A DNA stretch of 64,000 bases from Delftia tsuruhatensis (GCF_903815225.1 NZ_LR813084.1:2894501-2958500), one strand, 5' to 3'; positions 9,387-19,834 are shown, numbered from the stretch's first letter. Program-made: numbers and translations. The notes: generated by a model not told the origin, from the letters alone.

Positions 9387-11956
9387 GCAATCGTCCTCGT
9401 TGTGGGTTCAATGGTCGCTGCCGGCGTTGTCGCGTCGCCCGGCGGGGCCAGCGGTAGCCAGAATGAGAACCGGCAACCGACAACCTCGGAACCATTGTAG
9501 AGGTTCTCGGCACGCATACGGCCCTGGTGGGACTCGACAATGCTGCGGCACAGGTTCAGGCCCATGCCCATGCCTTCGCTCTTGGTGGTGAAGAAGGCCT
9601 CGAACAGGCGCTCCAGCACTTCGGGTGGCAGCCCCTTGCCGGTGTCCTGCACGTTGAACTCGATGACGCGCTGGTCCTCGATGGTGCGCGGCACGACGCG
9701 CAGTTCCACGTTGCGCTGGTGGCTGGGCCGGCCCGACTGCTCGATGGACTCGGCGCCGTTCTTCATGAGGTTGACCAGCACCTGCTCGATGAGGATGGTG
9801 TCGGCCATGACCGGCGGCATGCGCTCGGCCACGTGGTAGGTCAGCTGGACGTTGCGCCTGCGCAGCTCGATGCCGGCCAGCTCAACGGCCTCGCTGACCA
9901 TGTCGGTGACCTGGGCCAGCGTGCGGTTGGGCTCGCTGCGCTTGACGAAGGAGCGTATGCGCAAAATGATTTGGCCGGCGCGCTGCGCCTGGTGGGCGGT
10001 CTTCTCCAAAGCGAACTTCATCTGCTCCTCGGTCAGCGAGCCCTTTTCCAGGCGCGTGAGCATGCCGCTGCAATAGTTGCTGATGGCGGTCAGCGGCTGG
10101 TTCAGTTCATGGGCCACGCTGGAGGCCATCTCTCCCATGGTGATCAGGCGGCTGACGGACTGGGCGTGCTCTGCCTGACGCGCGGCCTGTTCCTCGGCCA
10201 GGCGGCGCGGCGTGATGTCGGTGGCGATCACCATCTGCGCCAGGCGGCCGTCCACCCAGCTCAGGTAGCGCGAGCGCACTTCCAGCCACTTGCCCAGCTC
10301 GGGCAGGTAGATCTCGGCGTTTTCGCTGCGCGCGCTGGTCAGCGAATCGGTGGGCAGGCCCATGAGTCCGTCCTCGTCGTCCATGCCCTGGGGCTGTGAG
10401 CGCACGGGCAGCACGCCTGCCTGCGCCACCAGTTGCAGATGGCCATCGGTCTGCGAACCGAACCACTGGCGGTACAGCTTGTTGGCGAACAGCAGCTCGG
10501 CGCTGCCCAGCGGCGCCACCGACACCGAGGCGTCCAGCGCCTCCAGCACAATGGTGAAGCGCTCGTAGGAGGCCGACAGTTGTTCGCGGATGCGGTTGGG
10601 TTCGGTGATGTCGGTCATGGACGACATCCAGCCCGTGTGCTGCCCATGGGCGTCAATCAGCGGAGATACGTACAGGCGGGCATCGAACTGCGTGCCGTTC
10701 TTGCGCTGCACGCGCACCTGGAAACCTCCGACGATGGTCTTGCCCGACAACTCCTCGCGCAGCTTGGAGTGGAGGTTGTCGTAGTCGTTGTCCGGCCAGT
10801 AGGAGTAGGGGGGCATCTGGCCGACCAGCTCTGATTCGCTCCAGCCCGTCATCTGGCAGAAGGCCGCGTTCACATAGGTGATGCGGCCCTGCAGGTCGAG
10901 GGCGCGCATGCCGGTAAGCACGGAGTTTTCCATCGCACGGCGGAAGTTGGTCTCGGCGACCAGCGCTTCCTGGGCCCGCTGGCGGCGGCGTGTGTGGCGC
11001 CAGGTGGCCAGCAGCAGCCAGGCCGTCATCGCACTGAGTGTGCCCACCAGCCAGAACAGGCCGCTGCCGACCACGCCCAGCGACGTGCGGTAGGCCTGGG
11101 CACGCAGCACCAGACTGTTGCCCACAGGTGCGACGGGGGCCTCATCCTCGTTGGCGACGGTGCGCCAGCGCAGCAGGTCGGTGGCGCTCTGCTTGCGCGG
11201 TGTCAGCGGCGTACCTGCCAGCACCTGGCCTCGGCTGTCCAGCATGGTCATGGCGTAGCGGGCCATGATCTCGGTGGGTGTGCCATAGCGCAGCAGGCTG
11301 TCGATGGAGTACTCGCCCAGCAGTTCGCCGATGTAGCGGCCGTCCTGGGCCAGTGGGACATGCAGCTGCAGCAGCGGCGCCGCCTCTCCCTTGTGTGCCA
11401 GGCCCTGCACATAGATGGGCTGCTGCATCTCGCGTGCGAGCTGGTAGGCCTCCAGCGCGTCGCCGGCGCGCAGGACTTCGCGCGGTATGCGCAACTGCTC
11501 GCTGCTGACCGTGGGGGCCGACTGGCTGGCCAGGATGCGCCGCTGGGCATCTATCCAGGTGACGGACTGCAGCTCGGGGTACTGGCTGATCAGCGCTTCC
11601 GCGCGGCTGGCGAAGTCCGACTCGGTCAGTTCATGGTTGCCGATGTCGCGCGCCATGCGCATCAGCTGCTCCTGGCGTTCCAGCAGGCGCAGGCGCACGC
11701 GCTGCTGGGCGTATTCCACGTCGCGGTGCAGCGCCTCCTTTTCGCGGTCTATCTCCTCCATGCGCAGATACCAGAACGACGCCACGATGGCCGCCATGAA
11801 CATCAGCACGGCGGCCAGCGGCGCCAGCGCCGCGAAACGGTCCTGCCGGGTAGGCGAGAGACTGCGCCACCAACTGCGCCACCAGCGCACAGGTGCGGCC
11901 ACGCCAGCCAGGGAGGAGGGGCTGTGCGTGCCGTGCTCGGAAGGGGAGGTTTGCAT
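9383..11956 (-). CDS. PAS-domain sensor histidine kinase
   Basis: An 857-residue membrane kinase. It has a transmembrane helix near residues 42-65, a periplasmic sensor region, a second helix near 300-320, a PAS domain (about 345-460, with AAFCQMTGWSESELVG and a PAC-like MTDITEPNR), and a second, weaker PAS-like region. HisKA carries phosphoacceptor His616 in SSVAHELNQPLTAISNY; HATPase_c has the N-box LVNLMKNGAES and DTGKGLPPE and GMGMGLNLC glycine boxes. HELNQPL is typical of DctB/FixL-type kinases. The stop overlaps the regulator start, indicating coupling. The signal is unknown. Confidence 0.9.
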   Translation of the reverse strand: MQTSPSEHGTHSPSSLAGVAAPVRWWRSWWRSLSPTRQDRFAALAPLAAVLMFMAAIVASFWYLRMEEIDREKEALHRDVEYAQQRVRLRLLERQEQLMRMARDIGNHELTESDFASRAEALISQYPELQSVTWIDAQRRILASQSAPTVSSEQLRIPREVLRAGDALEAYQLAREMQQPIYVQGLAHKGEAAPLLQLHVPLAQDGRYIGELLGEYSIDSLLRYGTPTEIMARYAMTMLDSRGQVLAGTPLTPRKQSATDLLRWRTVANEDEAPVAPVGNSLVLRAQAYRTSLGVVGSGLFWLVGTLSAMTAWLLLATWRHTRRRQRAQEALVAETNFRRAMENSVLTGMRALDLQGRITYVNAAFCQMTGWSESELVGQMPPYSYWPDNDYDNLHSKLREELSGKTIVGGFQVRVQRKNGTQFDARLYVSPLIDAHGQHTGWMSSMTDITEPNRIREQLSASYERFTIVLEALDASVSVAPLGSAELLFANKLYRQWFGSQTDGHLQLVAQAGVLPVRSQPQGMDDEDGLMGLPTDSLTSARSENAEIYLPELGKWLEVRSRYLSWVDGRLAQMVIATDITPRRLAEEQAARQAEHAQSVSRLITMGEMASSVAHELNQPLTAISNYCSGMLTRLEKGSLTEEQMKFALEKTAHQAQRAGQIILRIRSFVKRSEPNRTLAQVTDMVSEAVELAGIELRRRNVQLTYHVAERMPPVMADTILIEQVLVNLMKNGAESIEQSGRPSHQRNVELRVVPRTIEDQRVIEFNVQDTGKGLPPEVLERLFEAFFTTKSEGMGMGLNLCRSIVESHQGRMRAENLYNGSEVVGCRFSFWLPLAPPGDATTPAATIEPTTRTIA

Positions 11957-12266
11957 GCGTTCAGTGTAGGGGAGAGTCTGACTGTTTTCAGGGGATTATT
12001 GCCGTCGTCCTGGCGACGTTTTCCGGGTGCTTCACTGTATGTGCGTTTGCAGCAAAATTTCAAATCATGAAATCAAAAAGCACCATTTGAAATTCAAAAA
12101 AAGTATGCGACACTCGCCGAGCATTGAGGCAGTGAATCGGTATTTTCAAGTTCGCCAGACAGGGTCTGTGCCGCGCAAGGCGTGGTGAGCAACCCGCCTG
12201 CGATGGCGCGCTCGGCCGCTCACTGGTTCGACCCTAAGACGCTACCTTCTGCAAGGAGACATTCCC
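11957..12266. promoter_or_regulatory. Divergent control region between the kinase gene and aceE
   Basis: 310 bases with no gene. It is AT-richer than its surroundings around 12050-12105 and contains the inverted 9-mers ATTTCAAAT (12057-12065) and ATTTGAAAT (12085-12093). A 13-base palindrome, TTTGAA-A-TTCAAA, lies at 12086-12098. I infer an operator/promoter zone for aceE; a TTGAAA -35-like box overlaps the palindrome at 12087, but no good -10 follows at 17 bases. Confidence 0.5.
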
Positions 12267-14984
12267 ATGACAGCTCAGACTGACCCGCAAGGCAATGCAG
12301 GCGTTCCCGCCGGCCTGGACCAACAAGAATCGCGCGAATGGATGGACGCCCTGTCGGCCGTCATCGACCGTGAAGGCGCCGAATACGCCCACCAACTGAT
12401 CGAAGGCCTGCTGGAGCACGCACGCCAGAACAGCGTGGACATGCCGTTCTCGGCCAATACCGGCTATGTGAACACCATCGAGTCCGAGCAGGAGGCGCGT
12501 TGTCCCGGCAACCTGGAGATCGAAGGTCGCCTGCGTGCCTACATGCGCTGGAACGCCATGGCCATGGTGGTCAAGGCCAACCGCCTGCACCCGCCCGAAG
12601 GTGGCGACCTGGGCGGCCACATCGGCTCCTTCGCCTCGCTGGCCAACATGTTCGCGGCCGGCTTCAACCATTTCTGGCATGCCGAGAATGAAAACCATGG
12701 CGGCGATTGCCTGTACATCCAGGGCCATGTCTCGCCCGGCATCTATGCACGTGCCTACCTGGAAGGCCGCATCTCCGAGGAGCAACTGCTGAACTTCCGG
12801 CAGGAGGTGGATGGCAAGGGCCTGTCCAGCTATCCGCACCCCAAGCTCATGCCCGAGTTCTGGCAGTTCCCCACGGTATCCATGGGCCTGGGCCCGCTGA
12901 TGGCCATCTACCAGGCACGTTTCCTGAAGTACCTGCATGCCCGTGGCATCGCCAACACCGAGAACCGCAAGGTCTGGGTGTTCTGCGGCGACGGTGAAAT
13001 GGACGAGGTGGAATCGCTGGGCGCGATCTCGCTGGCCGCCCGCGAGAAGCTGGACAACCTGATCTTCGTGATCAACTGCAACCTGCAGCGCCTGGATGGC
13101 CCGGTGCGCGGCAACGGCAAGATCATCCAGGAACTCGAAGGCGAATTCCGCGGCTCGGGCTGGAACGTGATCAAGCTGCTGTGGGGCAAGGGCTGGGACG
13201 AGCTGCTGGCCAAGGACAAGGACGGCGTGCTCAAGAAGATCATGATGGAGTGCAACGACGGCGACTACCAGTCGTTCAAGGCCAATGACGGCGCCTACGT
13301 CCGCCAGCACTTCTTCGGCCGCGATCCGCGCGCGCTGAAGATGGTCGAGCACATGAGCGACGACGAGATCTGGAACCTGCGCCGCGGTGGCCACGATTCG
13401 CAGAAGGTCTACGCGGCCTTCCATGCGGCCAACGAGCACAAGGGTCAGCCCACCGTGCTGCTGGTCAAGACCGTCAAGGGCTTCGGCATGGGCAAGATCG
13501 GCGAGGGCAAGAACACCGTGCACCAGACCAAGAAGCTGGGCGACGAGGACATCAAGGCCTTCCGCGACCGTTTCAACATCCCGATCCCCGACAGCCAGAT
13601 CGCCGACCTGCCGTTCTACAAGCCGGCCGACGACACGCCCGAGATGCGCTATCTGCACGAGCGCCGCAAGGCCCTTGGCGGCTATCTGCCGCACCGCCGC
13701 GTCAAGGCCAGCGAGCAGTTCACCGCGCCCGCGCTGGATACCTTCAAGGCCATCCTCGATCCCACGCCCGAAGGACGCGAGATCTCGACCACGCAGGCCT
13801 ATGTGCGCTTCCTGACGCAGCTGCTGCGCGACAAGGAAATCGGCCCCCGCGTCGTCCCCATCCTGGTGGACGAGGCCCGTACCTTCGGCATGGAAGGCCT
13901 GTTCCGCCAGATCGGCATCTACAACCCCGCTGGCCAGCAGTACACCCCGGTCGACAAGGACCAGGTCATGTACTACCGCGAGGACAAGGCCGGCCAGATC
14001 CTGCAGGAGGGCATCAACGAAGCCGGCGGCATGAGCAGCTGGATCGCGGCGGCCACGAGCTACAGCACGAGCAACCGGATCATGATCCCGTTCTACGTGT
14101 ACTACTCGATGTTCGGCTTCCAGCGCATCGGTGACCTGGCCTGGGCGGCCGGCGACATGCAGGCTCGCGGTTTCCTGCTGGGCGGCACCTCGGGCCGCAC
14201 CACGCTCAATGGAGAAGGCCTGCAGCATGAGGACGGTCACAGCCACATCCTGGCCAACACCATCCCCAACTGCGTCAGCTACGACCCGACCTTCGCCCAC
14301 GAAGTCGCCGTGATCATGCAGGACGGCCTGCGCCGCATGGTGCAGGAGCAGGAAAACGTCTTCTACTACATCACCCTGCTCAACGAGAACTACGCCATGC
14401 CCGGCCTGACGCCCGGCACCGAGCAGCAGATCATCAAGGGCATGTACCTGTGCAAGCCCGGCCAGAAGGTGCCCGAGAGCGGCCTGCGCGTGCAACTGCT
14501 GGGTTCTGGCACCATCCTGCGCGAATCCTTCTTCGCCCAGGAGCTGCTGCTGGCCGACTGGGGCATTGCCGCCGACGTATGGAGCTGCCCGAGCTTCAAC
14601 GAGCTTACGCGTGACGGCCAGGAAGCCGACCGCTGGAACCTGCTGCATCCGCTGGAAACCCAGAAGGTGCCCTTCGTCACGCAGCAGCTGCAGTCGCACA
14701 ATGGTCCGGTGATCGCCTCGACCGACTACATGAAGGCCTACGCCGAGCAGATCCGTCCCTTCATGCCCAAGGGCCGTACCTACAAGGTGCTGGGCACCGA
14801 CGGCTTCGGTCGCTCGGACTTCCGCCGCAAGCTGCGCGAACACTTCGAGGTGGATCGCCACTACATCGTGGTCGCCGCGCTGCGCGCGTTGGCCGAAGAA
14901 GGCAAGATCAACGCCACCACCGTGGCCGAAGCGATCTCCAAGTACGGCATCAAGGCCGACAAGATCAACCCGCTGCACGCCTGA
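12267..14984 (+). CDS. aceE: Pyruvate dehydrogenase E1, homodimeric
   Basis: A 905-residue thiamine-diphosphate enzyme that decarboxylates pyruvate and acetylates the lipoyl groups of E2. The ThDP motif appears as WVFCGDGEMDEVESLGAI, with LREKLDNLIFVINCNLQRLDGPVRGNGKIIQELE following, as in the single-chain AceE family. Length is normal. AAGGAG lies about 9 bases before the ATG. It starts the aceE-aceF-lpdA operon (19 bases to aceF). Confidence 0.97.
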   Translation: MTAQTDPQGNAGVPAGLDQQESREWMDALSAVIDREGAEYAHQLIEGLLEHARQNSVDMPFSANTGYVNTIESEQEARCPGNLEIEGRLRAYMRWNAMAMVVKANRLHPPEGGDLGGHIGSFASLANMFAAGFNHFWHAENENHGGDCLYIQGHVSPGIYARAYLEGRISEEQLLNFRQEVDGKGLSSYPHPKLMPEFWQFPTVSMGLGPLMAIYQARFLKYLHARGIANTENRKVWVFCGDGEMDEVESLGAISLAAREKLDNLIFVINCNLQRLDGPVRGNGKIIQELEGEFRGSGWNVIKLLWGKGWDELLAKDKDGVLKKIMMECNDGDYQSFKANDGAYVRQHFFGRDPRALKMVEHMSDDEIWNLRRGGHDSQKVYAAFHAANEHKGQPTVLLVKTVKGFGMGKIGEGKNTVHQTKKLGDEDIKAFRDRFNIPIPDSQIADLPFYKPADDTPEMRYLHERRKALGGYLPHRRVKASEQFTAPALDTFKAILDPTPEGREISTTQAYVRFLTQLLRDKEIGPRVVPILVDEARTFGMEGLFRQIGIYNPAGQQYTPVDKDQVMYYREDKAGQILQEGINEAGGMSSWIAAATSYSTSNRIMIPFYVYYSMFGFQRIGDLAWAAGDMQARGFLLGGTSGRTTLNGEGLQHEDGHSHILANTIPNCVSYDPTFAHEVAVIMQDGLRRMVQEQENVFYYITLLNENYAMPGLTPGTEQQIIKGMYLCKPGQKVPESGLRVQLLGSGTILRESFFAQELLLADWGIAADVWSCPSFNELTRDGQEADRWNLLHPLETQKVPFVTQQLQSHNGPVIASTDYMKAYAEQIRPFMPKGRTYKVLGTDGFGRSDFRRKLREHFEVDRHYIVVAALRALAEEGKINATTVAEAISKYGIKADKINPLHA

Positions 14985-15003
14985 GAACGAACGGGAGACA
15001 CCT

Positions 15004-16689
15004 ATGGCATTGGTAGAAATTCAAGTTCCCGATATCGGTGATTTCGATGAAGTCGCCGTGATCGAAGTGCTGGTCAAGGCCGGCGATCAGATCAAGGCCG
15101 AGCAGTCGCTGATCACCGTCGAGTCGGACAAGGCTTCGATGGAGATCCCGTCCAGCCACGCCGGCGTGCTCAAGGAGCTGCGCGTGGCCCTGGGTGACAA
15201 GGTCAAGCAAGGCAGCATCATCGCCGTGGTCGAGTCCGCCGACGCGGCGGTGCCCGCGTCCGCGCCTGCCACCGCAGCACCTGCTCCGGCCGCTGCCCCG
15301 GTGGCGGCACCAGCGGTGGCCGCCGCCCCCGCTGCCGCGCCCGCAGCCTCGGGTGCCGCTGCGCAGATCGACATCAAGATCCCCGACATTGGCGACTTCA
15401 AGGACGTGGCCGTGATCGAGATGCTGGTCAAAGTCGGCGACACCGTGACGGCCGAGCAATCGCTGTTCACCGTCGAGTCCGACAAGGCCTCGATGGAAAT
15501 CCCGTCGCCCGCGGCGGGCACCGTCACGGCGCTGACGCTCAAGATCGGTGACACGGTCAACGTGGGCGATGTGGTGGGCCAGATGAGCGTGCAGGGCGCT
15601 GCCGCGCCTGCATCCCAGGCTGCGGCGCCGGCACCTGCCGCTGCAGCAGCCCCTGCACCGGCAACTGCTGCCCCGGCCGCTGCGGCTCCGGCTGCTGCCG
15701 CGTCGGCTCCCGCTGCTGCACCTGCCCACAACCCCACGGTGGCGCCCACGGGCAAGCTGCCCCATGCGTCGCCCTCGGTGCGCAAGTTCGCCCGCGAACT
15801 CGGCGTTCCGCTGGACGAGGTCAAGGGCTCGGGCAACAAGGGCCGTATCACGGCCGAGGACATCCAGTCCTTCACCAAGTCCGTCATGGCGGGTGCCGTG
15901 CAGACCAGGGCCCAGGCTGCCACGGCCCCCAAGGGTGGCTCGGGTGGGGGCACAGGCCTGGACCTGCTGCCCTGGCCCAAGGTGGACTTCGCCAAGTTCG
16001 GCCCGGTCGAGCGCAAGGACCTGTCGCGCATCAAGAAGATCAGTGGCGCCAACCTGTCGCGCAACTGGGTCATGATTCCCCACGTCACCAACAACGACGA
16101 GGCCGACATCACCGACCTGGAAGCCTTCCGGGTCTCCACCAACAAGGAGAACGAGAAGAGCGGCGTCAAGGTGACCATGCTGGCCTTTGTCATCAAGGCG
16201 GTGGTCGCGGCGCTCAAGAAGTTCCCCGAGTTCAACGCCTCGCTGGACGGCGACACCCTGGTCTACAAGCAGTACTTCCATATCGGCTTCGCGGCGGACA
16301 CGCCCAATGGCCTGGTGGTACCCGTGCTGCGCGATGCCGACAAGAAGGGCATCCTGCAGATCAGCCAGGAAATGGGCGAGCTGGCCAAGAAGGCCCGCGA
16401 CGGCAAGCTTGGCGCGGCCGACATGCAGGGCGGATGCTTCTCGATCTCGTCGCTGGGTGGTATCGGTGGCACGCACTTCACCCCCATCATCAACGCCCCC
16501 GAAGTGGCCATCCTGGGCCTGTCCAAGGGCCAGATGAAGCCGGTGTGGGATGGCAAGCAGTTCGTGCCGCGCCTGACGCTGCCACTGTCGCTGTCCTATG
16601 ACCACCGTGTCATCGATGGCGCCTCGGCCGCGCGCTTCAACGCCTATCTGGGCCAGGTGCTGGCGGACTACCGCCGCATCCTGCTGTAA
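15004..16689 (+). CDS. aceF: Dihydrolipoamide acetyltransferase (PDH E2) with two lipoyl domains
   Basis: A 561-residue E2 core. Two lipoyl domains carry the [11 protein letters not shown] site (Lys43 and Lys161), separated and followed by Ala/Pro-rich flexible linkers (about residues 80-117 and 197-245). A peripheral-subunit-binding domain (ASPSVRKFARELGVPLDEV) precedes the acyltransferase domain, with the catalytic motif SYDHRVIDG (His534, Asp538). The E. coli enzyme has three lipoyl domains, so two is a lineage difference, not damage. Confidence 0.97.
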   Translation: MALVEIQVPDIGDFDEVAVIEVLVKAGDQIKAEQSLITVESDKASMEIPSSHAGVLKELRVALGDKVKQGSIIAVVESADAAVPASAPATAAPAPAAAPVAAPAVAAAPAAAPAASGAAAQIDIKIPDIGDFKDVAVIEMLVKVGDTVTAEQSLFTVESDKASMEIPSPAAGTVTALTLKIGDTVNVGDVVGQMSVQGAAAPASQAAAPAPAAAAAPAPATAAPAAAAPAAAASAPAAAPAHNPTVAPTGKLPHASPSVRKFARELGVPLDEVKGSGNKGRITAEDIQSFTKSVMAGAVQTRAQAATAPKGGSGGGTGLDLLPWPKVDFAKFGPVERKDLSRIKKISGANLSRNWVMIPHVTNNDEADITDLEAFRVSTNKENEKSGVKVTMLAFVIKAVVAALKKFPEFNASLDGDTLVYKQYFHIGFAADTPNGLVVPVLRDADKKGILQISQEMGELAKKARDGKLGAADMQGGCFSISSLGGIGGTHFTPIINAPEVAILGLSKGQMKPVWDGKQFVPRLTLPLSLSYDHRVIDGASAARFNAYLGQVLADYRRILL

Positions 16690-16704
16690 ACGGAGGCTGC
16701 ATAC

Positions 16705-18543
16705 ATGGCAATCATCGACATCAAGGTGCCGGACATCGGCGACTTCGCCGAAGTGGGCGTGATCGAACTGCTGGTCAAGCCCGGTGACACCGTGGCCAAG
16801 GACCAGTCCCTGATCACCGTGGAGTCCGACAAGGCCTCCATGGAGATTCCCTCCAGCCATGCCGGCGTGGTCAAGGAACTCAAGGTCGGTATCGGCGACA
16901 AGGTCGCCGAGGGCTCCGTGATCCTGACCCTGGAGGTGGCAGGCGAAGCCGCGGCTCCGGCGCCTGCGGCAGCGGCTTCCGCTGCAGCCACGCCCGCGGC
17001 AACTGCGGCCGACGCGGCACCGGCTCCCGCGCCCGTGGCGGCCAGCTATGCCGGCGGTGCTGCCGACTACGACTGCGACGTGGTCGTGCTCGGCGGCGGC
17101 CCTGGCGGCTATTCGGCAGCCTTCCGCGCGGCCGACCTCGGCCTGAACGTCGTCATCGTCGAGCGCTACAAGACCCTGGGTGGCGTCTGCCTGAACGTGG
17201 GCTGCATTCCTTCCAAGGCGCTGCTGCACGTGGCTGCCGTCGTGGATGAGGTCAAGCACCTGGAAGTCGCCGGCGTCAAGTTCGGCGCGCCCGAGGTCAA
17301 CATCGACCAGTTGCGCGGCCACAAGGACAAGGTCATAGCCAAGCTGACCGGCGGCCTGGGCCAGATGGCCAAGATGCGCAAGGTCACCGTGGTGCGCGGC
17401 TACGGCAATTTCGTCGGTGCCAACCACCTCGAAGTGGAAGAAACCACGGGCGACGGCCAGGAAAAGACCGGCAGCAAGAAGATCGTGCAGTTCAAGCGCG
17501 CCATCATTGCCGCCGGCAGCCAGGCCGTGCATCTGCCCTTCATGCCAAAGGATCCGCGCGTGGTGGACTCCACCGGTGCGCTGGACCTCTCCAGCGTGCC
17601 CAAGCGCATGCTGATCCTGGGTGGCGGCATCATCGGCCTGGAAATGGGCACCGTCTACTCCACGCTGGGCGCGCGCCTGGACGTGGTGGAAATGATGGAC
17701 GGCCTCATGCAGGGCGCCGACCGCGACCTGGTCAAGGTCTGGCAGAAGATGAACGCGCCGCGCTTCGACAACATCATGGTCAACACCAAGACCGTAGGCG
17801 CCGAAGCCACGCCCGAAGGCATCAAGGTCAGCTTCGCGCCCGCCAAGGATGGCGTCACCGTGCCCGAGCCCCAGGTCTACGACCTGGTGTTGCAGGCCGT
17901 GGGCCGCATGCCCAACGGCAAGAAGATCGCCGCCGAGAAGGCCGGCGTGGCCGTCACGGACCGCGGCTTCATCGAGGTCGACATCCAGATGCGCACCAAC
18001 GTGCCCCACATCTTCGCCATCGGTGACGTGGTGGGCCAGCCCATGCTGGCGCACAAGGCCGTGCACGAGGCCCACGTGGCCGCCGAAGTCATCGCCGGGG
18101 AACTGCAAGGCAACAAGGAACTGGCCGCCAGCGCCTTCAACGCCCGCGTGATTCCCAGCGTGGCCTATACCGATCCCGAGGTGGCGTGGGTGGGTCTGAC
18201 CGAAGACCAGGCCAAGGCGCAGGGCATCAAGGTCAAGAAGGGCCTGTTCCCATGGGCTGCCTCCGGCCGCGCCATCGCCAATGGCCGCGATGAAGGCTTC
18301 ACCAAGCTGCTGTTCGATGACAGCCCCGAGGCGCACGGCCATGGCCGCATCCTGGGCGGTGGCATCGTGGGCACGCATGCGGGCGACATGATCGGCGAGA
18401 TCGCGCTGGCCATCGAAATGGGTGCTGATGCCGTGGACATCGGCAAGACCATCCATCCCCATCCCACGCTGGGCGAAAGCCTCGGCATGGCGGCCGAGGT
18501 GGCACACGGCTCCTGCACGGATGTGCCGCCCCAACGCAAATAG
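16705..18543 (+). CDS. lpdA: Dihydrolipoamide dehydrogenase (E3) with N-terminal lipoyl domain
   Basis: A 612-residue flavoprotein that reoxidises dihydrolipoyl groups with NAD. Residues 1-80 form a complete lipoyl domain (ESDKASM with Lys43), joined by an Ala/Pro linker to the FAD domain ([21 protein letters not shown]). The redox disulfide is Cys162/Cys167 in [13 protein letters not shown]; the NAD domain has [12 protein letters not shown], and the interface motif IHPHPTLGE closes the active site. E3 with its own lipoyl domain is known from neisserial and related beta-proteobacterial complexes. Confidence 0.97.
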   Translation: MAIIDIKVPDIGDFAEVGVIELLVKPGDTVAKDQSLITVESDKASMEIPSSHAGVVKELKVGIGDKVAEGSVILTLEVAGEAAAPAPAAAASAAATPAATAADAAPAPAPVAASYAGGAADYDCDVVVLGGGPGGYSAAFRAADLGLNVVIVERYKTLGGVCLNVGCIPSKALLHVAAVVDEVKHLEVAGVKFGAPEVNIDQLRGHKDKVIAKLTGGLGQMAKMRKVTVVRGYGNFVGANHLEVEETTGDGQEKTGSKKIVQFKRAIIAAGSQAVHLPFMPKDPRVVDSTGALDLSSVPKRMLILGGGIIGLEMGTVYSTLGARLDVVEMMDGLMQGADRDLVKVWQKMNAPRFDNIMVNTKTVGAEATPEGIKVSFAPAKDGVTVPEPQVYDLVLQAVGRMPNGKKIAAEKAGVAVTDRGFIEVDIQMRTNVPHIFAIGDVVGQPMLAHKAVHEAHVAAEVIAGELQGNKELAASAFNARVIPSVAYTDPEVAWVGLTEDQAKAQGIKVKKGLFPWAASGRAIANGRDEGFTKLLFDDSPEAHGHGRILGGGIVGTHAGDMIGEIALAIEMGADAVDIGKTIHPHPTLGESLGMAAEVAHGSCTDVPPQRK

Positions 18544-18571
18544 TTACCTGGAAGATATCCTCAACCCTGGG

Positions 18572-18595
18572 AAAGGCAGCTTCGGCTGCCTTTTT
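18572..18595 (+). terminator. Terminator of the pyruvate dehydrogenase operon
   Basis: Stem GGCAGC / GCTGCC with a TTCG tetraloop, preceded by AAA and followed by five T, 28 bases after the lpdA stop. A textbook intrinsic terminator. Confidence 0.92.
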
Positions 18596-19243
18596 CGTTG
18601 CTGCACCAGGAGGCCGGTGCTCCCGTGCGTGCCCGGGTCCCGTGAGGATGGCAATTGCGCTGACGGAGTGGGTCCGCGATAGCCGAATCAGTTGTCAAGA
18701 CAGGACGTCTCCCGATTCGCCGGGATCAAATGCCGTGAACGGCTACATCTTGAGATTCATGTCGCTGTCAAGGGCTGCAATGAAAGCGAAAGCCTCGCGC
18801 CGTTGTCGGCGATGCCGCCAGAGAAATCCCGTGTGGTAAAGACGGGCTCACCATGGCCGTGCCTGCAATACGGGCAGGCATTGACTTGGCGCAGAGCACG
18901 GGTGCGCAGGGGTTCGGCGGATGGCAGGCCGGTATGTGTGAGGCGTTGGTGAACGTCTTCATTGCGGCACTCACTGCCCAGGTTCGGATACCATATGCCG
19001 CATACAACAATCGTTGCTGCCTCGGAGGTTTCATTTTTTTGACACCGGCAGCAAATACCATAGGCAATGAGGGAAACCATGTATTCTCGGCTGTTGCAGC
19101 CATGGTGAGGCTGCTGTTTTCTTTTCAGAAAGCATCGGCTGCTACACTTTCCGAGATTCAGGCGGCTGGTGCATTGCTTGCCGATGGTTGGTGGGGCTGC
19201 ATGCAAACCATTTGCCATTCTCATTTGAAACATTGGTTTAGAA
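18596..19243. other. Long gap before the type VI cluster without a convincing gene
   Basis: About 650 bases. Reading frames exist on both strands (the minus-strand one includes a CPYC pair), but none has a ribosome binding site, a recognisable domain or consistent codon use. The last 200 bases are AT-richer than the genes on either side. It probably holds the tssJ promoter and perhaps a degraded gene. Confidence 0.5.
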
Positions 19244-19816
19244 ATGTATAAATTTGTTGCGTTTGCAGCGGCATTGCTGTTGCTTTCCGGATGCGCCGGT
19301 CCCAGGCCTTCCATGCCCGCTCCCTTCACGGTGGTGATCGTGGCGGACAAGGACCTCAATCCCGACCGTAGTGGAAAAGCCACGCCCGTGCAGGTCAAGT
19401 TGTTTCGTCTGAAGAATGCAGCCGCTTTCAATGGCGGCGACTTCTTCACGCTCTATGAGAAGGAAGAGCAGATTCTCGGTTCGGAATTGGTATCCAAGGA
19501 GGTCGTGACGCTGCAGCCGGGCGAGACCAAGACGATTCTTGGCAAGGCAGGACCCGAGGAGCGGCTCCTGGGTGTTTTCGTCGCCTACCGGGACATCGAG
19601 AAAAGCGTCTGGCGCGGTCTGGCGCCGTTGCCGGCACCCAAGGAGCTGGGTCGCTTTTCCGTGTTTTCGCCGTCGTTCGAAGCCTCCTATGTGACGGTCA
19701 AGCTGGGCGCCAACAAGGTGGAGGTCACCTCCAACATCACCGATGTGCCCGTGCCCACTGGCGGGGGACTGCCGGGAGGCGGTGGATTGCCGCTGAATCT
19801 GCCGATCCGGTTTTGA
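19244..19816 (+). CDS. tssJ: Type VI secretion outer-membrane lipoprotein TssJ
   Basis: A 190-residue lipoprotein with a short signal and lipobox LLSGC (Cys17). The mature part has the TssJ beta-sandwich features, including VQVKLFRLKNAAAFNGGDFFTLYEKEEQILGSEL and GVFVAYRDIEKSVWRGLAPLP. TssJ anchors the TssL-TssM membrane complex in the outer membrane. No Shine-Dalgarno sequence is seen before the ATG, odd for the first gene of a cluster; weak translation or a leaderless transcript is possible. A Gly/Pro-rich tail ends the protein. Confidence 0.9.
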   Translation: MYKFVAFAAALLLLSGCAGPRPSMPAPFTVVIVADKDLNPDRSGKATPVQVKLFRLKNAAAFNGGDFFTLYEKEEQILGSELVSKEVVTLQPGETKTILGKAGPEERLLGVFVAYRDIEKSVWRGLAPLPAPKELGRFSVFSPSFEASYVTVKLGANKVEVTSNITDVPVPTGGGLPGGGGLPLNLPIRF

Positions 19817-19834
19817 CAGTCAAGGCTTGAGCAC

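Noticed and set aside
12234..14978. A 914-codon minus-strand ORF opposite aceE
   Set aside because: The plus strand is a complete, motif-verified aceE; the antisense frame arises from codon bias, being rich in His, Val, Ala and Gly with no domain.
14965..18534. A 1189-codon minus-strand ORF opposite aceF and lpdA
   Set aside because: It spans two certain genes and has repetitive His/Gly/Arg composition typical of antisense frames in GC-rich DNA.
19225..19252. TTGAAA and TATAAA boxes around the tssJ start as a promoter
   Set aside because: The -10-like box would lie inside the start of the gene, so transcription would begin after the ATG.
18757..19449. A minus-strand ORF with a CPYC pair before and within tssJ
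   Set aside because: It runs through the tssJ coding region, lacks a binding site and shows no consistent zinc-finger spacing.
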